In this document: in pieces, positions 43,389-51,825 of the stretch
Numbering within the stretch: the stretch's first letter is position 1
Layout of the letters: each line of letters opens with the position of its first letter
NCBI RefSeq assembly: GCF_000153465.1
Contig: NZ_CH672387.1
Span: 1,186,657-1,250,656 of the forward strand
Length of the DNA: 64,000 bases
Direction: 5' to 3'
From: Aurantimonas manganoxydans SI85-9A1
GTDB taxonomy: Bacteria > Pseudomonadota > Alphaproteobacteria > Rhizobiales > Rhizobiaceae
Translations under genes and position numbers: made by a program
The notes under the pieces: model-generated
The model's database searches: none
What the model was told of the DNA's origin: nothing
What the model saw: the letters and a program-made list of their open reading frames with translations, nothing else

Positions 43389-43802
43389 ATGGCCGCACAG
43401 AGAGGCAAGGATCTTCTCCTGAAGATGGACGAGAACCGGGACGGGAGTTTCGTCACCGTGGCGGGGCTGCGGACCCGGCGGATCGCCTTCAACGCCGAGA
43501 CCGTGGACATCACCGACGCCGAGAGCGCCGGCCGCTGGCGGGAACTCCTGGGCGGAGCGGGGGTACAGCGGGCCTCGCTGTCGGGATCGGGCATCTTCAA
43601 GGATGCCGCCTCGGACGCCAGCCTGCGGCAGGTGTTCTTCGCCGGAGACATCGTGCCGTATCAGGTGGCGATCCCGGAATTCGGCACGATCACCGGCCCA
43701 TTCCAGCTGACGGCGCTGGAATATGCCGGCGAGCACAATGGCGAGATCACCTTCGAGGCGACGCTGGAATCGGCCGGCGCGCTGGCCTTCGCGGCGGTCT
43801 GA
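43389..43802 (+). CDS. Phage major tail protein, TP901-1 family (g9)
   Basis: A 137-residue tail tube protein. 'GKDLLLKMDENRDGSFVTVA', 'RTRRIAFNAETVDIT'-like 'RRIAFNAETVDITDAES', 'LSGSGIFKDAASDASLRQVF' and 'LEYAGEHNGEITFEATLESA' are the family signature. Builds the short GTA tail tube. Its own hairpin-separated position suggests separate control of its level. Confidence 0.94.
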   Translation: MAAQRGKDLLLKMDENRDGSFVTVAGLRTRRIAFNAETVDITDAESAGRWRELLGGAGVQRASLSGSGIFKDAASDASLRQVFFAGDIVPYQVAIPEFGTITGPFQLTALEYAGEHNGEITFEATLESAGALAFAAV

Positions 43803-43804
43803 CG

Positions 43805-44152
43805 ATGGCGGTCAATCGGCATCGCGGCGAGGTGCCGGCGATCATCGACGGGCGCGAGCGCACGCTCTGCCTGACGCTGGGGGCGCTGGCCGAACTGGAG
43901 GACGCCTTCGCGGCGGACAGTCTGGCCGGGCTGGTGGAGCGCTTCGGCACCGGCCGGCTGTCGGCCCGCGACCTGACGCGGATCCTGGCGGCGGGCCTGC
44001 GCGGCGGCGGCGCCGATGTCAGCGAGGCCGAGGTGGCGGCCATGCGGATCGACGGAGGGGCGGCGGGTGCCGCGACTGTTGCCGCGCAATTGCTGGCCGC
44101 GGCCTTCGGCACGCCGGACGGGGAGCCGGAGCCGGCCCCGCCAAACCCCTGA
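43805..44152 (+). CDS. Gene transfer agent family protein (g10, tail assembly chaperone-like)
   Basis: A 115-residue protein of the GTA g10 type. 'MAVNRHRGEVPAIIDGRERT' and 'LCLTLGALAELEDAFAADSL' are the conserved N-terminal part; the rest is helical with an acidic Pro-rich tail. By position and size it corresponds to a tail assembly chaperone. It starts two bases after the g9 stop. Confidence 0.9.
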   Translation: MAVNRHRGEVPAIIDGRERTLCLTLGALAELEDAFAADSLAGLVERFGTGRLSARDLTRILAAGLRGGGADVSEAEVAAMRIDGGAAGAATVAAQLLAAAFGTPDGEPEPAPPNP

Positions 44153-44157
44153 ACGCC

Positions 44158-44379
44158 GTGCCGGATCGACCGGCGCCCGGCACGGCGTTTCCCTGGACCG
44201 AGGCGATGCAGGCGGGGCTCGGCCTGCTGCGGCTGTCGCCGCGCGCCTTCTGGACCGCGACGCCGCGCGAACTGGCGGCGGCGCTGGCGCCCTTCGGCGC
44301 CGTGACGGGCGAGGCGCCTGAACGCGCTGCGCTGGCCGCCCTGATGCGGCGCTTTCCCGACCGGGATTCTTCGAACTGA
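44158..44379 (+). CDS. Small tail assembly chaperone, rcc01693-type (g10.1)
   Basis: A 73-residue protein: 'FPWTEAMQAGLGLLRLSPRA' and 'FWTATPRELAAALAPFG' match the rcc01693 family between g10 and g11 in GTA clusters. GTG 44158 is the most likely start; the frame is open a few codons further up through a CTG. It sits where many phages make a chaperone extension by frameshift, although here it is a separate frame. Confidence 0.85.
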   Translation: MPDRPAPGTAFPWTEAMQAGLGLLRLSPRAFWTATPRELAAALAPFGAVTGEAPERAALAALMRRFPDRDSSN

Positions 44380-44391
44380 CGAGGTGAAAGG

Positions 44392-44964
44392 ATGGAGCCG
44401 GACGAGACGATGAACGTCGCGATCGTCGCCGATACCAGCGGGTTCGAGCAGGCAATGGGGGCCCTGACGCAGCGCGCCAATTCCTTCGGCTCGGCGATCG
44501 CGTCGGCGATGAAGGGCGCGGTGACGGGCGGGCGTTCGCTCGACGGCGTGCTGCGCCAGCTCGGCCAGCGGATCTCGACGATCGCGCTGGATGCGGCGCT
44601 GAAGCCGCTGACGGACCTGGCGTCGAACATGCTGGGCAATGCGCTGGGCGGGCTGGGCGGTGGGGGCGGCGTGCCCGCCGCGGCCGGAATCGTGCCTTTC
44701 GCCAAGGGCGGCGTGGTCGCCGCGCCGAGCTATTTTTCGACGGCCGGCAAGCTGGGGCTGATGGGCGAGGCCGGGGCGGAGGCGATCCTGCCGCTGCAGC
44801 GCGGCGCCGACGGAACGCTGGGGGTGGCGAGCACCGGTGCGCCGGCCGGCCCGTCCATCGTCTTCAACGTGACGACGCCCGATGCAACGAGCTTCCGGCG
44901 GTCGGAGGCGCAGATCCAGGCGATGCTGGCGCGGGCCGCCAGCCGCGGCCGGCGGGGATTGTGA
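44392..44964 (+). CDS. GTA tape measure protein (g11)
   Basis: A 190-residue tape measure protein, short as expected for the short GTA tail. 'MNVAIVADTSGFEQAMGALT' at the N-terminus, a Gly-rich hydrophobic middle ('MLGNALGGLGGGGGVPAAAG') and 'GLMGEAGAEAILPLQRGADG' are typical of this family. ATG 44392 follows GAGG seven bases upstream; an ATG six codons in gives the same domain. Confidence 0.9.
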   Translation: MEPDETMNVAIVADTSGFEQAMGALTQRANSFGSAIASAMKGAVTGGRSLDGVLRQLGQRISTIALDAALKPLTDLASNMLGNALGGLGGGGGVPAAAGIVPFAKGGVVAAPSYFSTAGKLGLMGEAGAEAILPLQRGADGTLGVASTGAPAGPSIVFNVTTPDATSFRRSEAQIQAMLARAASRGRRGL

Positions 44965-44966
44965 CC

Positions 44967-45602
44967 ATGGCGATCGAAGCCTTCAGCGAGGCGCGGTTTC
45001 CGCTGCGCGTGTCCTTCGGGACCAGCGGCGGGCCGGAGCGGCGCACGGAGATCGTGCGGCTGTCGACGGGCTTCGAGCATCGCAACCAGCGCCATCGCCA
45101 TTCCGTGCGCCGCTACGATGCGGGGTCCGGCGTGCGCAGCCTCGCCGATCTCGTGGCGGTGCTGGATTTCTTCGAGGCGCGGCGGGGCCGGCCGACGGGG
45201 TTCCGCTTTCGCGATCCGCTGGACTGGCGGTCCTGCGCCTATGGGGGGAGCCCGAGCGCCCTCGACCAGGCGATCGGTGTGGGCGACGGGGTGACGACGG
45301 AGTTTGCGCTGGTGAAGCGCTATGGCCTGGGCACCGAGGCCTATGTCCGGCCGATCGCCAAGCCGGCCGGGGACACGGTCCGCATCGCGGTGGACGGCAG
45401 CGAGGTCGCGGTAGGCATGGCCGTCGACCCGGCGACGGGGATCGTCGCCTTCGCCGCCCCGCCGGCCGAGGGCGCGGCGATCACCGCCGGCTACGATTTC
45501 GACGTGCCGGTGCGGTTCGACATGGACCAGCTGACCGTGAACGTCGCGGCCTTCGAAGCCGGGGAAATTCCGTCCATCCCGCTGATCGAGGTGCGCCCAT
45601 GA
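44967..45602 (+). CDS. DUF2460 distal tail protein (g12)
   Basis: A 211-residue DUF2460 protein, the GTA distal tail ring. 'GPERRTEIVRLSTGFEHRNQ', 'LVAVLDFFEARRGRPTGFRF' and 'DPLDW' are signature stretches, with 'YDFDVPVRFDMDQLTV' near the end. ATG 44967 is used; a GTG at 44961 overlaps the stop of g11. Confidence 0.93.
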   Translation: MAIEAFSEARFPLRVSFGTSGGPERRTEIVRLSTGFEHRNQRHRHSVRRYDAGSGVRSLADLVAVLDFFEARRGRPTGFRFRDPLDWRSCAYGGSPSALDQAIGVGDGVTTEFALVKRYGLGTEAYVRPIAKPAGDTVRIAVDGSEVAVGMAVDPATGIVAFAAPPAEGAAITAGYDFDVPVRFDMDQLTVNVAAFEAGEIPSIPLIEVRP

Positions 45603-46489
45603 GACAGGTTTCTCCGGAGCTGGCGGCGCATCTGCAGGGACCGCAGACGACGCTCGTCCATTGCTGGCGCCTGACCCGCCGGGACGGCGTGGTGCTGGGC
45701 TTCACCGATCACGATGCGGCGCTGGTTCTTGCTGGAACCCGCTTCGAGGCGGCGACGGGGCTGAGCGGCAGCGAGGCCGAGGAGATGCTGGGGCTGGCGG
45801 CGGCCAGCCGCGAGGTTGAGGGAGCGCTGGATTCCGCTGCCATCGACGAGGCCGACATTCGGGCAGGTCGCTACGACGCGGCGCGGATCGAGACCTTCGT
45901 CGTCAACTGGCAGAGCCCGGAGGATCACGTCCTCATCGACGTCGCGGAACTGGGCGAAGTGAAGCGCGGCGAGACCGGATTTGCCGCCGAACTGCGGGGC
46001 GTCGCGGCGCAGCTCGACCGGGTGCGCGGACGGATCTACCGGCGGCGATGCGATGCGGTGTTCGGTGATGCGCGCTGCGGCTTCTCGGCCTCGGCGGCGC
46101 CCTACACCATCGAGACGACTGTCGTGGGCGGCGAGGGATCGCGAATGGTCGTCGACGGCACGCTCGGCGGTGCGCCGACGCTGTTCCAGAACGGCCGGCT
46201 GACGGTGCTGGGCGGAATGGCCGAGGGGCTCGGGGCCGACATCGTCTCGGCCATGACGGGCGACGAGGGGACGGTCACGCTGGTGCTGGCGGAGGCGCTG
46301 GGGGTCACGCCGTCGCCGGGGGACGCGGTGCGGGTGGTGCAGGGCTGCGACAAGCGCTTTGCCACCTGCCGCGACCGGTTCGGCAATGCGGTGAACTTTC
46401 GCGGCTTTCCGCACATGCCGGGCGGCGATGCGGCGCTGGCGATTGCCAAGAGCGACGGGCGCCATGACGGCGCGCCGGTGGTGCCATGA
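45599..46489 (+). CDS. DUF2163 / BR0599-family hub protein (g13)
   Basis: A 296-residue protein with the N-terminal DUF2163 domain ('CWRLTRRDGVVLGFTDHDAA', 'VEGALDSAAIDEADIRAGRY', 'WQSPEDHVLIDVAELGEVKR') and the C-terminal phage_BR0599 part with Cys in 'YRRRCDAVFGDARCGF' and 'GCDKRFATCRDRFGNAVNFR' ('GFPHMPG'). These Cys could hold a metal cluster as described for the GTA hub. Start overlaps g12 by four bases. Confidence 0.93.
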   Translation: MRQVSPELAAHLQGPQTTLVHCWRLTRRDGVVLGFTDHDAALVLAGTRFEAATGLSGSEAEEMLGLAAASREVEGALDSAAIDEADIRAGRYDAARIETFVVNWQSPEDHVLIDVAELGEVKRGETGFAAELRGVAAQLDRVRGRIYRRRCDAVFGDARCGFSASAAPYTIETTVVGGEGSRMVVDGTLGGAPTLFQNGRLTVLGGMAEGLGADIVSAMTGDEGTVTLVLAEALGVTPSPGDAVRVVQGCDKRFATCRDRFGNAVNFRGFPHMPGGDAALAIAKSDGRHDGAPVVP

Positions 46490-46971
46490 GCCCGGTGCAG
46501 GTGGACCCGCGCGAGGCTGATGCCGATGGCGGCAAGCCGGCCGCCGATGCGCGGTTGCCGCCGGCGCTGATCGCGGCGCGGCGTTTTCTAGGAACGCCCT
46601 ATCGCCATCAGGGCAGCCGGCGGGGCGTCGGCTGTGACTGCCTCGGCCTGCTGCGCGGGGTCTGGCGCGAGCTGCATGGCGCCGAACCGGAGGATCCGGG
46701 ACCCTACCGGGTCGACTGGGTGACGCGTTCGGGGCCGGACCGGCTGCTGCAGGGCGCGCGGCGGCATCTGCGGGAGATCGCCCGCGCCGATGCCCGGCCC
46801 GGCGACGCCCTGCTGTTTCGCTGGCGGGTCGGCGCGCCGGCCACCCATTGCGGCATTCTCGATGCGGGGGATCGGCTGATCCACGCCTATGAGGGGGCTT
46901 CGGTCGTTTCCTCGCCGATGCCGCATGCCTGGACGCGCTGCATTGCCGGCGCCTTTCGCTTTCCGGAGTAG
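46486..46971 (+). CDS. NlpC/P60 family tail peptidase (g14)
   Basis: A 161-residue cell-wall peptidase. The catalytic Cys is in 'GVGCDCLGLLRGVWRELHG' and the His in 'GAPATHCGILDAGDRLIHAY'. It would cut peptidoglycan as the GTA tail delivers DNA. Start overlaps g13 by four bases (ATGA). Confidence 0.93.
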   Translation: MSPVQVDPREADADGGKPAADARLPPALIAARRFLGTPYRHQGSRRGVGCDCLGLLRGVWRELHGAEPEDPGPYRVDWVTRSGPDRLLQGARRHLREIARADARPGDALLFRWRVGAPATHCGILDAGDRLIHAYEGASVVSSPMPHAWTRCIAGAFRFPE

Positions 46972-46974
46972 ACC

Positions 46975-49143
46975 ATGGCGACGATCCTGTTGCAGGCGGC
47001 CGGCGGTCTCGTCGGCGGCGTTCTGGGCGGGCCGTTCGGCGCGGTGCTCGGCCGCGCGGCCGGTGCCCTGGCGGGCGCCTCGATCGACGCGGCGCTGTTC
47101 GGCACGACGAAGCGGACGGAAGGGCCGCGCCTGACGGAGAGCCGGATCATGGGCGCCGACGAGGGCGCCGGCATTCCGCGGGTCTACGGCACGGCGCGGG
47201 TGGCGGGGCAGGTGATCTGGGCGACGCGCTTCGAAGAGGATTCGGCCACCGAGCGCCGCGGCGGCAAGGGCGGCGGCCCGAAGGTCGAGAGCACGACCTA
47301 CAGCTATTACGGCAATGTCGCCGTCGGCCTGTGCGAGGGGCCGATCGCCGGCATTCGCCGGATCTGGGCGGATGGCGAGGAAATCGACCGCGAGCAGATC
47401 GTCCACCGCGTCTATCCGGGGAACGAGACCCAGGCGCCCGATCCATTGATCGAAGCGCGGCAGGGAGCGGGCAACGCGCCGGCCTATCGGGGCCTAGCCT
47501 ATCTTGTCTTCAAGCGGCTGCCGCTGGAACGCTGGGGCAACCGGCTGCCGCAGATCACCTGCGAGATCCTGCGTCCGGTCGGGCAGATGGAAACGCAGAT
47601 CCGTGCCGTCACCATCATTCCCGGCGCCAGCGAGCACGGGCTCGATCCGCTGCCGGTGCGCGAGCGGCTGGGGCCGGGCGAGGATCGGCTGGTCAACCGC
47701 AACATGCTGTTCGGACCGAGTGACTGGACCGCGTCGCTGGACGAGCTGGAGACACTGTGCCCGGCGCTGGAGCGGGCGGCGCTGGTGGTGTCCTGGTTTG
47801 GCGACGATCTGCGGGCCGGGCACTGCATTTTGCGGCCGGGGATCGAGATCGGCACGCGCGACGAGACCGAGGCCTGGCGGGCGGGCGGCGTCGGTCGCGG
47901 TGGGGCACGGCTGGTCAGCCGCGTCGATGGCGGGCCGGCCTTCGGCGGCACGCCGAGCGACCGGAGCGTGCTGCGCGCGATCGCCGATCTGAAGGCACGG
48001 GGGCTGGCGGTCACCTATTATCCGTTCGTCCTGATGGACGTGCCGCCGGGCAACGGTCTGCCCGATCCCTATGGCGCAGGCGAACAGGCGGCGTTTCCCT
48101 GGCGCGGCCGGATGACTCTGGATCTGGAACCGGGCCGGGCCGGCTCGACCGACGGCACGGCGGCGGCCCGCGCCGCCATCGCGGCCTTTCTCGGGACGGC
48201 GGGGCCGGAGCATTTCTCCGTCGCGGGCGGAGAGGTCGTCTATTCGGGGCCGGCGGAATGGTCGTATCGCCGGATGATCTTCCACCAGGCGGCGCTGGCG
48301 GCCCTGGCCGGCGTCGACGCCTTCGTCATCGGCTCGGAAATGCGCGGCCTGACCCGCCTTCGGGACGAGACCGGGGCGTTTCCCTTTGTCGAGGGTCTGA
48401 TCGCGATTGCCGAAGCCGTGAAGGGGATGCTGCCGGGCGCGGTCGTCACCTATGCAGCCGATTGGAGCGAATATGCCGGCTACCAGCCGACGGATGGTTC
48501 GGGCGACGTCTTCTACAATCTCGATCCGCTCTGGACCTCGCCAGCGATCGACGTGGTCGGCATCGACAATTACCTGCCGCTCGCCGATCTGCGGGACGCA
48601 AGCGAGGATGCGGCGGCGGATGAAACGCCCTCGCAGTATGACCGGGCGGCCCTGCGGGGCGGCATCGCCGGCGGCGAATATTTCGACTGGTACTATGCCA
48701 GCGCGGGTGATCGCGGGGCGGGGCTGCGCACGCCGATCACCGACGGTGCCCATGGCAAGCCCTGGGTCTATCGCGCCAAGGATCTGGCAGGGTGGTGGGC
48801 GAACCCGCATGTCGAGCGGCGCGGCGGCGTTGAGATCGCCGGAACATCGCCCTGGTTGCCGATGGGCAAGCCGATCTGGTTCACCGAACTCGGCTGCCCG
48901 GCGATCGACAAGGGCGCCAACCAGCCGAATGTCTTCGTCGATCCGAAATCATCGGAGAGCTACACGCCGCATTTCTCGGCGGGTGGCCGTGACGATCTCG
49001 CCCAGCGCCGCTTCGTCGAAGCGCATCTGGAGCATTGGGACCCGGCCTCGCCGGTCTTCGACGCGGCGGCCAACCCGGTCTCGCCGGTCTATGGCAGGCG
49101 AATGGTGGCGCCGGACGCCATTCATCTGTGCGCCCTTATGTAG
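46975..49143 (+). pseudogene. GTA tail tip/host-specificity protein g15, N-terminal part (interrupted)
   Basis: First 718 codons of the GTA megatron protein g15, cut by a transposon at 49131. A Gly/Ala-rich hydrophobic start ('AAGGLVGGVLGGPFGAVLGR') is followed by 'ESRIMGADEGAGIPRVYGTA', 'YGNVAVGLCEGPIAGIRRIW' and the GTA TIM-barrel-like domain (about residues 430-720: 'VDAFVIGSEMRGLTRLRDET', 'VVGIDNYLPLADLRDAS', 'PIWFTELGCPAIDKGANQPN'). The normal sequence ends at H-L; the element then adds C-A-L-M and a stop. The remainder of the gene is at 52549-54291 in the same frame. The truncated product of 722 residues could still be made. Confidence 0.93.
49123..49130. repeat. Target site duplication, left copy
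   Basis: CATCTGTG, repeated directly at 52549-52556. Eight bases is the usual duplication length for the IS1595 family. Confidence 0.9.
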
Positions 49144-49158
49144 CAGATGCACCATGGA
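49131..49158 (+). repeat. Left terminal inverted repeat of the transposon
   Basis: Begins cgcccttatgtagca. Pairs with 52521-52548; differences are at positions 16, 18 and 25 of the repeat. Confidence 0.93.
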
Positions 49159-49198
49159 AAAGGTAGGCGGAACAGCCGACTAGCGCGATAATGGGCGC

Positions 49199-49666
49199 AT
49201 GGAACGAAAGCACCGCGCCACCCGAACCGACAGCTACAAGCTTACCATAGCTGGGCTGCTTACGAAACGCGCCGAGATGGCAGGCGAGCGCGTCCGCGCC
49301 GTCGAGCACCTGGCCGCAGTGGATCGCGATCTAGGCCATCTAGACGCCGTGTTGGCGATGTTCGGCGTAACGGACGGTCACAAGGTGAAGCCCCTGCAGC
49401 GGGCCACCACGCCCCGCGCAAAGCGGGCGGACGTTCTAGCGCGGCATCGGGCCATCTTCGCCGCGCTGCGCTCTACTGGCGCCGCCACGACCACCCAGCT
49501 TGCGGAGGCGGTAGCGCCCCTGTTCAAGCTGCACGACGACCACGAGCCGGACCCGAAAGCCATCCTGTCAGCCGTGCGGAAGATGCTGCACAGGCTGGAG
49601 CGGCAAGGCGGGGTGGTGCGCGATGGCTGGGATGGGGACGCGAGGGTGTGGCGGCTACAGGGCTGA
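49199..49666 (+). CDS. Transposon cargo: hypothetical protein with winged-helix-like C-terminus
   Basis: A 155-residue protein. The N-terminal ~60 residues are a probable coiled coil ('LLTKRAEMAGERVRAVEHLA', 'AVDRDLGHLDAVLAMFG'). The C-terminal part ('HRAIFAALRSTGAATTTQLA', then 'SAVRKMLHRLERQGGVVRDG') has the pattern of a winged helix-turn-helix. No family is recognised. It is the first gene inside the left end of the element and is read inward. Confidence 0.7.
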   Translation: MERKHRATRTDSYKLTIAGLLTKRAEMAGERVRAVEHLAAVDRDLGHLDAVLAMFGVTDGHKVKPLQRATTPRAKRADVLARHRAIFAALRSTGAATTTQLAEAVAPLFKLHDDHEPDPKAILSAVRKMLHRLERQGGVVRDGWDGDARVWRLQG

Positions 49667-49724
49667 GGTATGGCTGCCGTACTTTATACGACGTATGGCG
49701 GTCAGTGAAATTAACTTCACAACG

Positions 49725-49745
49725 AAAAACCCCGCCGAAGCGGGG
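49725..49745 (-). terminator. Intrinsic terminator of the transposon TA operon
   Basis: On the minus strand: stem ccccgc/gcgggg with loop ttcg, then five T, 17 bases after the antitoxin stop. Confidence 0.8.
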
Positions 49746-49761
49746 TCAATCAATTGGTGTG

Positions 49762-50097
49762 CTAGCCTACTGCCCTTCGGCGCCCATCATCAAACTTATG
49801 CATGTTGATCTCGCGCAGGGCTTCGACCATCTCCTTTGGCCTATCGTTGATAAGCAGGAGATAGGCACGGTGCGCCTGTACGGGGCGCGATCTTCCCTGC
49901 TCCCACTGCTTAAGCTGGTCGAGCCCGAACCCAAACGTCGAAGCGAAATCCTTCTGAGAAAAGCCGGTCTTGGACCTAATGGCCTTAACATCAACTTCCG
50001 AAGGAACGTAAAGGCGATAAGGCGAAGACTCGCCACGCGTGACGGAAAGAGCTTCTTCCAAACCTTCGGCTATTTGGTTGAAAACTTCCTTGCTCAT
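49762..50097 (-). CDS. Transposon cargo: XRE/HigA-type antitoxin
   Basis: A 111-residue helix-turn-helix protein, the antitoxin of the RelE-type toxin encoded just upstream. The HTH is in 'VDVKAIRSKTGFSQKDFAST', 'FGFGLDQLKQWEQGRSRPVQ'. It overlaps the toxin gene by four bases and would repress the operon with the toxin. A terminator follows the gene. Confidence 0.88.
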   Translation of the reverse strand: MSKEVFNQIAEGLEEALSVTRGESSPYRLYVPSEVDVKAIRSKTGFSQKDFASTFGFGLDQLKQWEQGRSRPVQAHRAYLLLINDRPKEMVEALREINMHKFDDGRRRAVG

Positions 50098-50483
50098 CCT
50101 GTATCTCCTGCCGCGATCGGCATAACTCGTCTCGAATAGTCGGCGACTATGAGATCTGAAAGCTTCTTCAGGCCATTACGTTCCGCCTTGGAAAGCGTCA
50201 CCTTTTTCGATTTCGCAAAAACCGTTATCAGGAAGACAGGCAGATTTGGCCCTGTGAATAGAGTGATCGTGCGGACTCCGCCACTCTTGCCCTTGGTGTT
50301 GCGCGCGAGAGCGAACCGCACCTTTCGACATCCACCCGTACCTTTTATCTCGTCGCCGGCAGCGGGATTTTTTGATAGGTAGTCAGTCAGTCGGTCGATG
50401 TCATCCTGTGACATTCCAGCTACCTCCGCGTGCCGGCGAAAGGTGTTTAGCTCAGAGACGGTGTGTTGCTGGGGCTCGCTCAT
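50094..50483 (-). CDS. Transposon cargo: RelE/ParE-family toxin
   Basis: A 129-residue RelE-superfamily toxin. Family stretches: 'DIDRLTDYLSKNPAAGDEIK', 'GTGGCRKVRFALARNTKGKS', 'GGVRTITLFTG' and 'FLITVFAKSKKVTLSKAERN'. Toxin-first gene order is of the HigBA type. ATG 50483 is used; ATG 50492 is possible. The inverted repeat catatg-cac-catatg (50481-50495) covers the start codon and a possible -10, and may be the operator. Confidence 0.88.
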   Translation of the reverse strand: MSEPQQHTVSELNTFRRHAEVAGMSQDDIDRLTDYLSKNPAAGDEIKGTGGCRKVRFALARNTKGKSGGVRTITLFTGPNLPVFLITVFAKSKKVTLSKAERNGLKKLSDLIVADYSRRVMPIAAGDTG

Positions 50484-50518
50484 ATGCACCATATGTATGT
50501 AATCTACGCACCAGTCAA
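50481..50518 (-). promoter_or_regulatory. Candidate promoter/operator of the transposon TA pair
   Basis: TTGACT on the minus strand at 50518-50513, 17 bases before CATATG (50495-50490), which is one arm of the perfect dyad catatg-cac-catatg at 50481-50495. A repressor bound there would block both the -10 and translation start. Confidence 0.4.
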
Positions 50519-50537
50519 TTAACAATTCATTGACAGG

Positions 50538-51509
50538 CTATTTTTGCCAATACCCGCACCACGACCGGCTGACCGGCGAGAGCATCGCGTTGCCGACCAA
50601 CGCAACGGCGTTGCAGCCGTTGTCGCGACGACGGTGATCTTCGCACCATGCGGCGTTTGAGGCGTAGGCTGCGAGGTACTTCGGCGATACGCCGTGGTGC
50701 TGACCGGCGACCATACGGCGCAGGCGGGAGAAGAAGCTTTCCACCCAGTTCGTGTGCTTGCCGTGACCCTCACTGTAGGCTTCCGAGTGATTGATGCGCT
50801 CGGTGGGGAAGAAGGCTTCCAACACGTCCCAATGGGTCGCTTCGTCAGCGAACACGGTCGAAGCCGAAGCCACGAGATCGCGCGCGATCTGCACGCCTTC
50901 ATGCTCAAAGTTGCGGACGAAGGTCAGGGTGCGTCCCGCACGCTGGCGAAGCCCGATGACGACGCGGCGGGTGCCGGTCTGGTGTTCCTTCAAGCGACGG
51001 TCGATCCGGTCTTCCTTGCGGTTCTGCGGCTTGATGGACCCACCGAAATAGGCGCCGTCGATCTCGACTTCTCCGTCCAGCGTGAAGCCTGCCGTCTCGT
51101 TAGCCATCGCCTCGCGCAGCTTGTGGCAGAGAACGAAGGCCGTCTTGTACTGGCAATCGAGATCGCGGCTCATCTGCAGGGCAGACATGCCTTTAACGGC
51201 GTTCACGAACAGCGCGATCGCGGCCAGGAGATCCGTGAAGCCCATCTTGCGGGAATGGAAGATCGTCCCGCTCGTCACCGAGAACTGGTGATGGCAGGCA
51301 GCGCACTTGAAGCGGCGGCGGGTGGTGATCTCGTAGGTATCGACGCAGCCACAGCGGGGGCAAACAGCCTGGCCGTTGGTGGAGGCCCAGCGGATAGAAC
51401 GGAACTGCTCGTAAGCCTTTTCCTCGCCGGCCTTGTAGATGGCGCGGATAGAAAGGGTGCGGGCCTTTGCGGAGAGAAGAAAGTGCTGTGCCATTGTCAT
51501 CGTTTCCAT
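50538..51509 (-). CDS. IS1595-family (ISXO2-like) transposase
   Basis: A 323-residue transposase. The N-terminal zinc ribbon has 'CPRCGC' and 'CAACHHQF'; the ISXO2-like DDE domain has 'VEIDGAYFGGSIKPQNRK' (first Asp), 'VFADEATHWDVLEAFFP' (second) and 'HTNWVESFFSRLRRMVAGQH' (third acidic site). Full length and without frameshift, so the element may be active. ATG codons at 51509, 51500 and 51494 are all possible. Divergent from the DUF6471 gene across a region with four inverted repeats. Confidence 0.94.
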   Translation of the reverse strand: METMTMAQHFLLSAKARTLSIRAIYKAGEEKAYEQFRSIRWASTNGQAVCPRCGCVDTYEITTRRRFKCAACHHQFSVTSGTIFHSRKMGFTDLLAAIALFVNAVKGMSALQMSRDLDCQYKTAFVLCHKLREAMANETAGFTLDGEVEIDGAYFGGSIKPQNRKEDRIDRRLKEHQTGTRRVVIGLRQRAGRTLTFVRNFEHEGVQIARDLVASASTVFADEATHWDVLEAFFPTERINHSEAYSEGHGKHTNWVESFFSRLRRMVAGQHHGVSPKYLAAYASNAAWCEDHRRRDNGCNAVALVGNAMLSPVSRSWCGYWQK

Positions 51510-51595
51510 TACCTATGTAATGGATGTAGTACATTGACGTACTGGATGCAAGGGCATATCTATCGTTTGCGATACATTTTTTATCGGAGACGATA
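51508..51595. promoter_or_regulatory. Four inverted repeats between transposase and DUF6471 genes
   Basis: Dyads: attac-ctat-gtaat (51508-51521, covering the transposase start), agtac-attgac-gtact (51528-51543), tatcg-tttg-cgata (51561-51574) and tatcg-gaga-cgata (51582-51595, covering the DUF6471 ribosome site). Their centres are 21, 32 and 21 bases apart, so all face the same side of the helix. This suggests operator control of both divergent genes. Confidence 0.55.
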
Positions 51596-51600
51596 CGTCG

Positions 51601-51825
51601 ATGGCAGAGCATACGGATTACGAAACCCGCGTAGCGAATATCCTTAAGGCCGAATTGAAACGAAAGGGCGTGACCTATGCCCAGCTCGTTGAGAAGCTCG
51701 CGGCGATAGGTGTCGAGGAGAAGGAGGTGAACATCCGCAACAAGCTCTCGCGCGGCAAGTTCACAGCGGCCTTCATGGCTGCGTGCTACGAAGCTATCGG
51801 GTCGAGCGCGATACGCCTAGATTAA
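51601..51825 (+). CDS. Transposon cargo: DUF6471 small HTH-like protein
   Basis: A 74-residue protein matching DUF6471: 'NILKAELKRKGVTYAQLVEK', 'NIRNKLSRGKFTAAFMAACY', 'EAIG'. The pattern is that of a lambda-repressor-like helix-turn-helix. Genes of this family often lie beside IS1595-type transposases, from memory. GGAGA before the ATG lies within an inverted repeat that has a copy 21 bases upstream, which suggests self-repression. Its stop overlaps the convergent gene. Confidence 0.8.
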   Translation: MAEHTDYETRVANILKAELKRKGVTYAQLVEKLAAIGVEEKEVNIRNKLSRGKFTAAFMAACYEAIGSSAIRLD

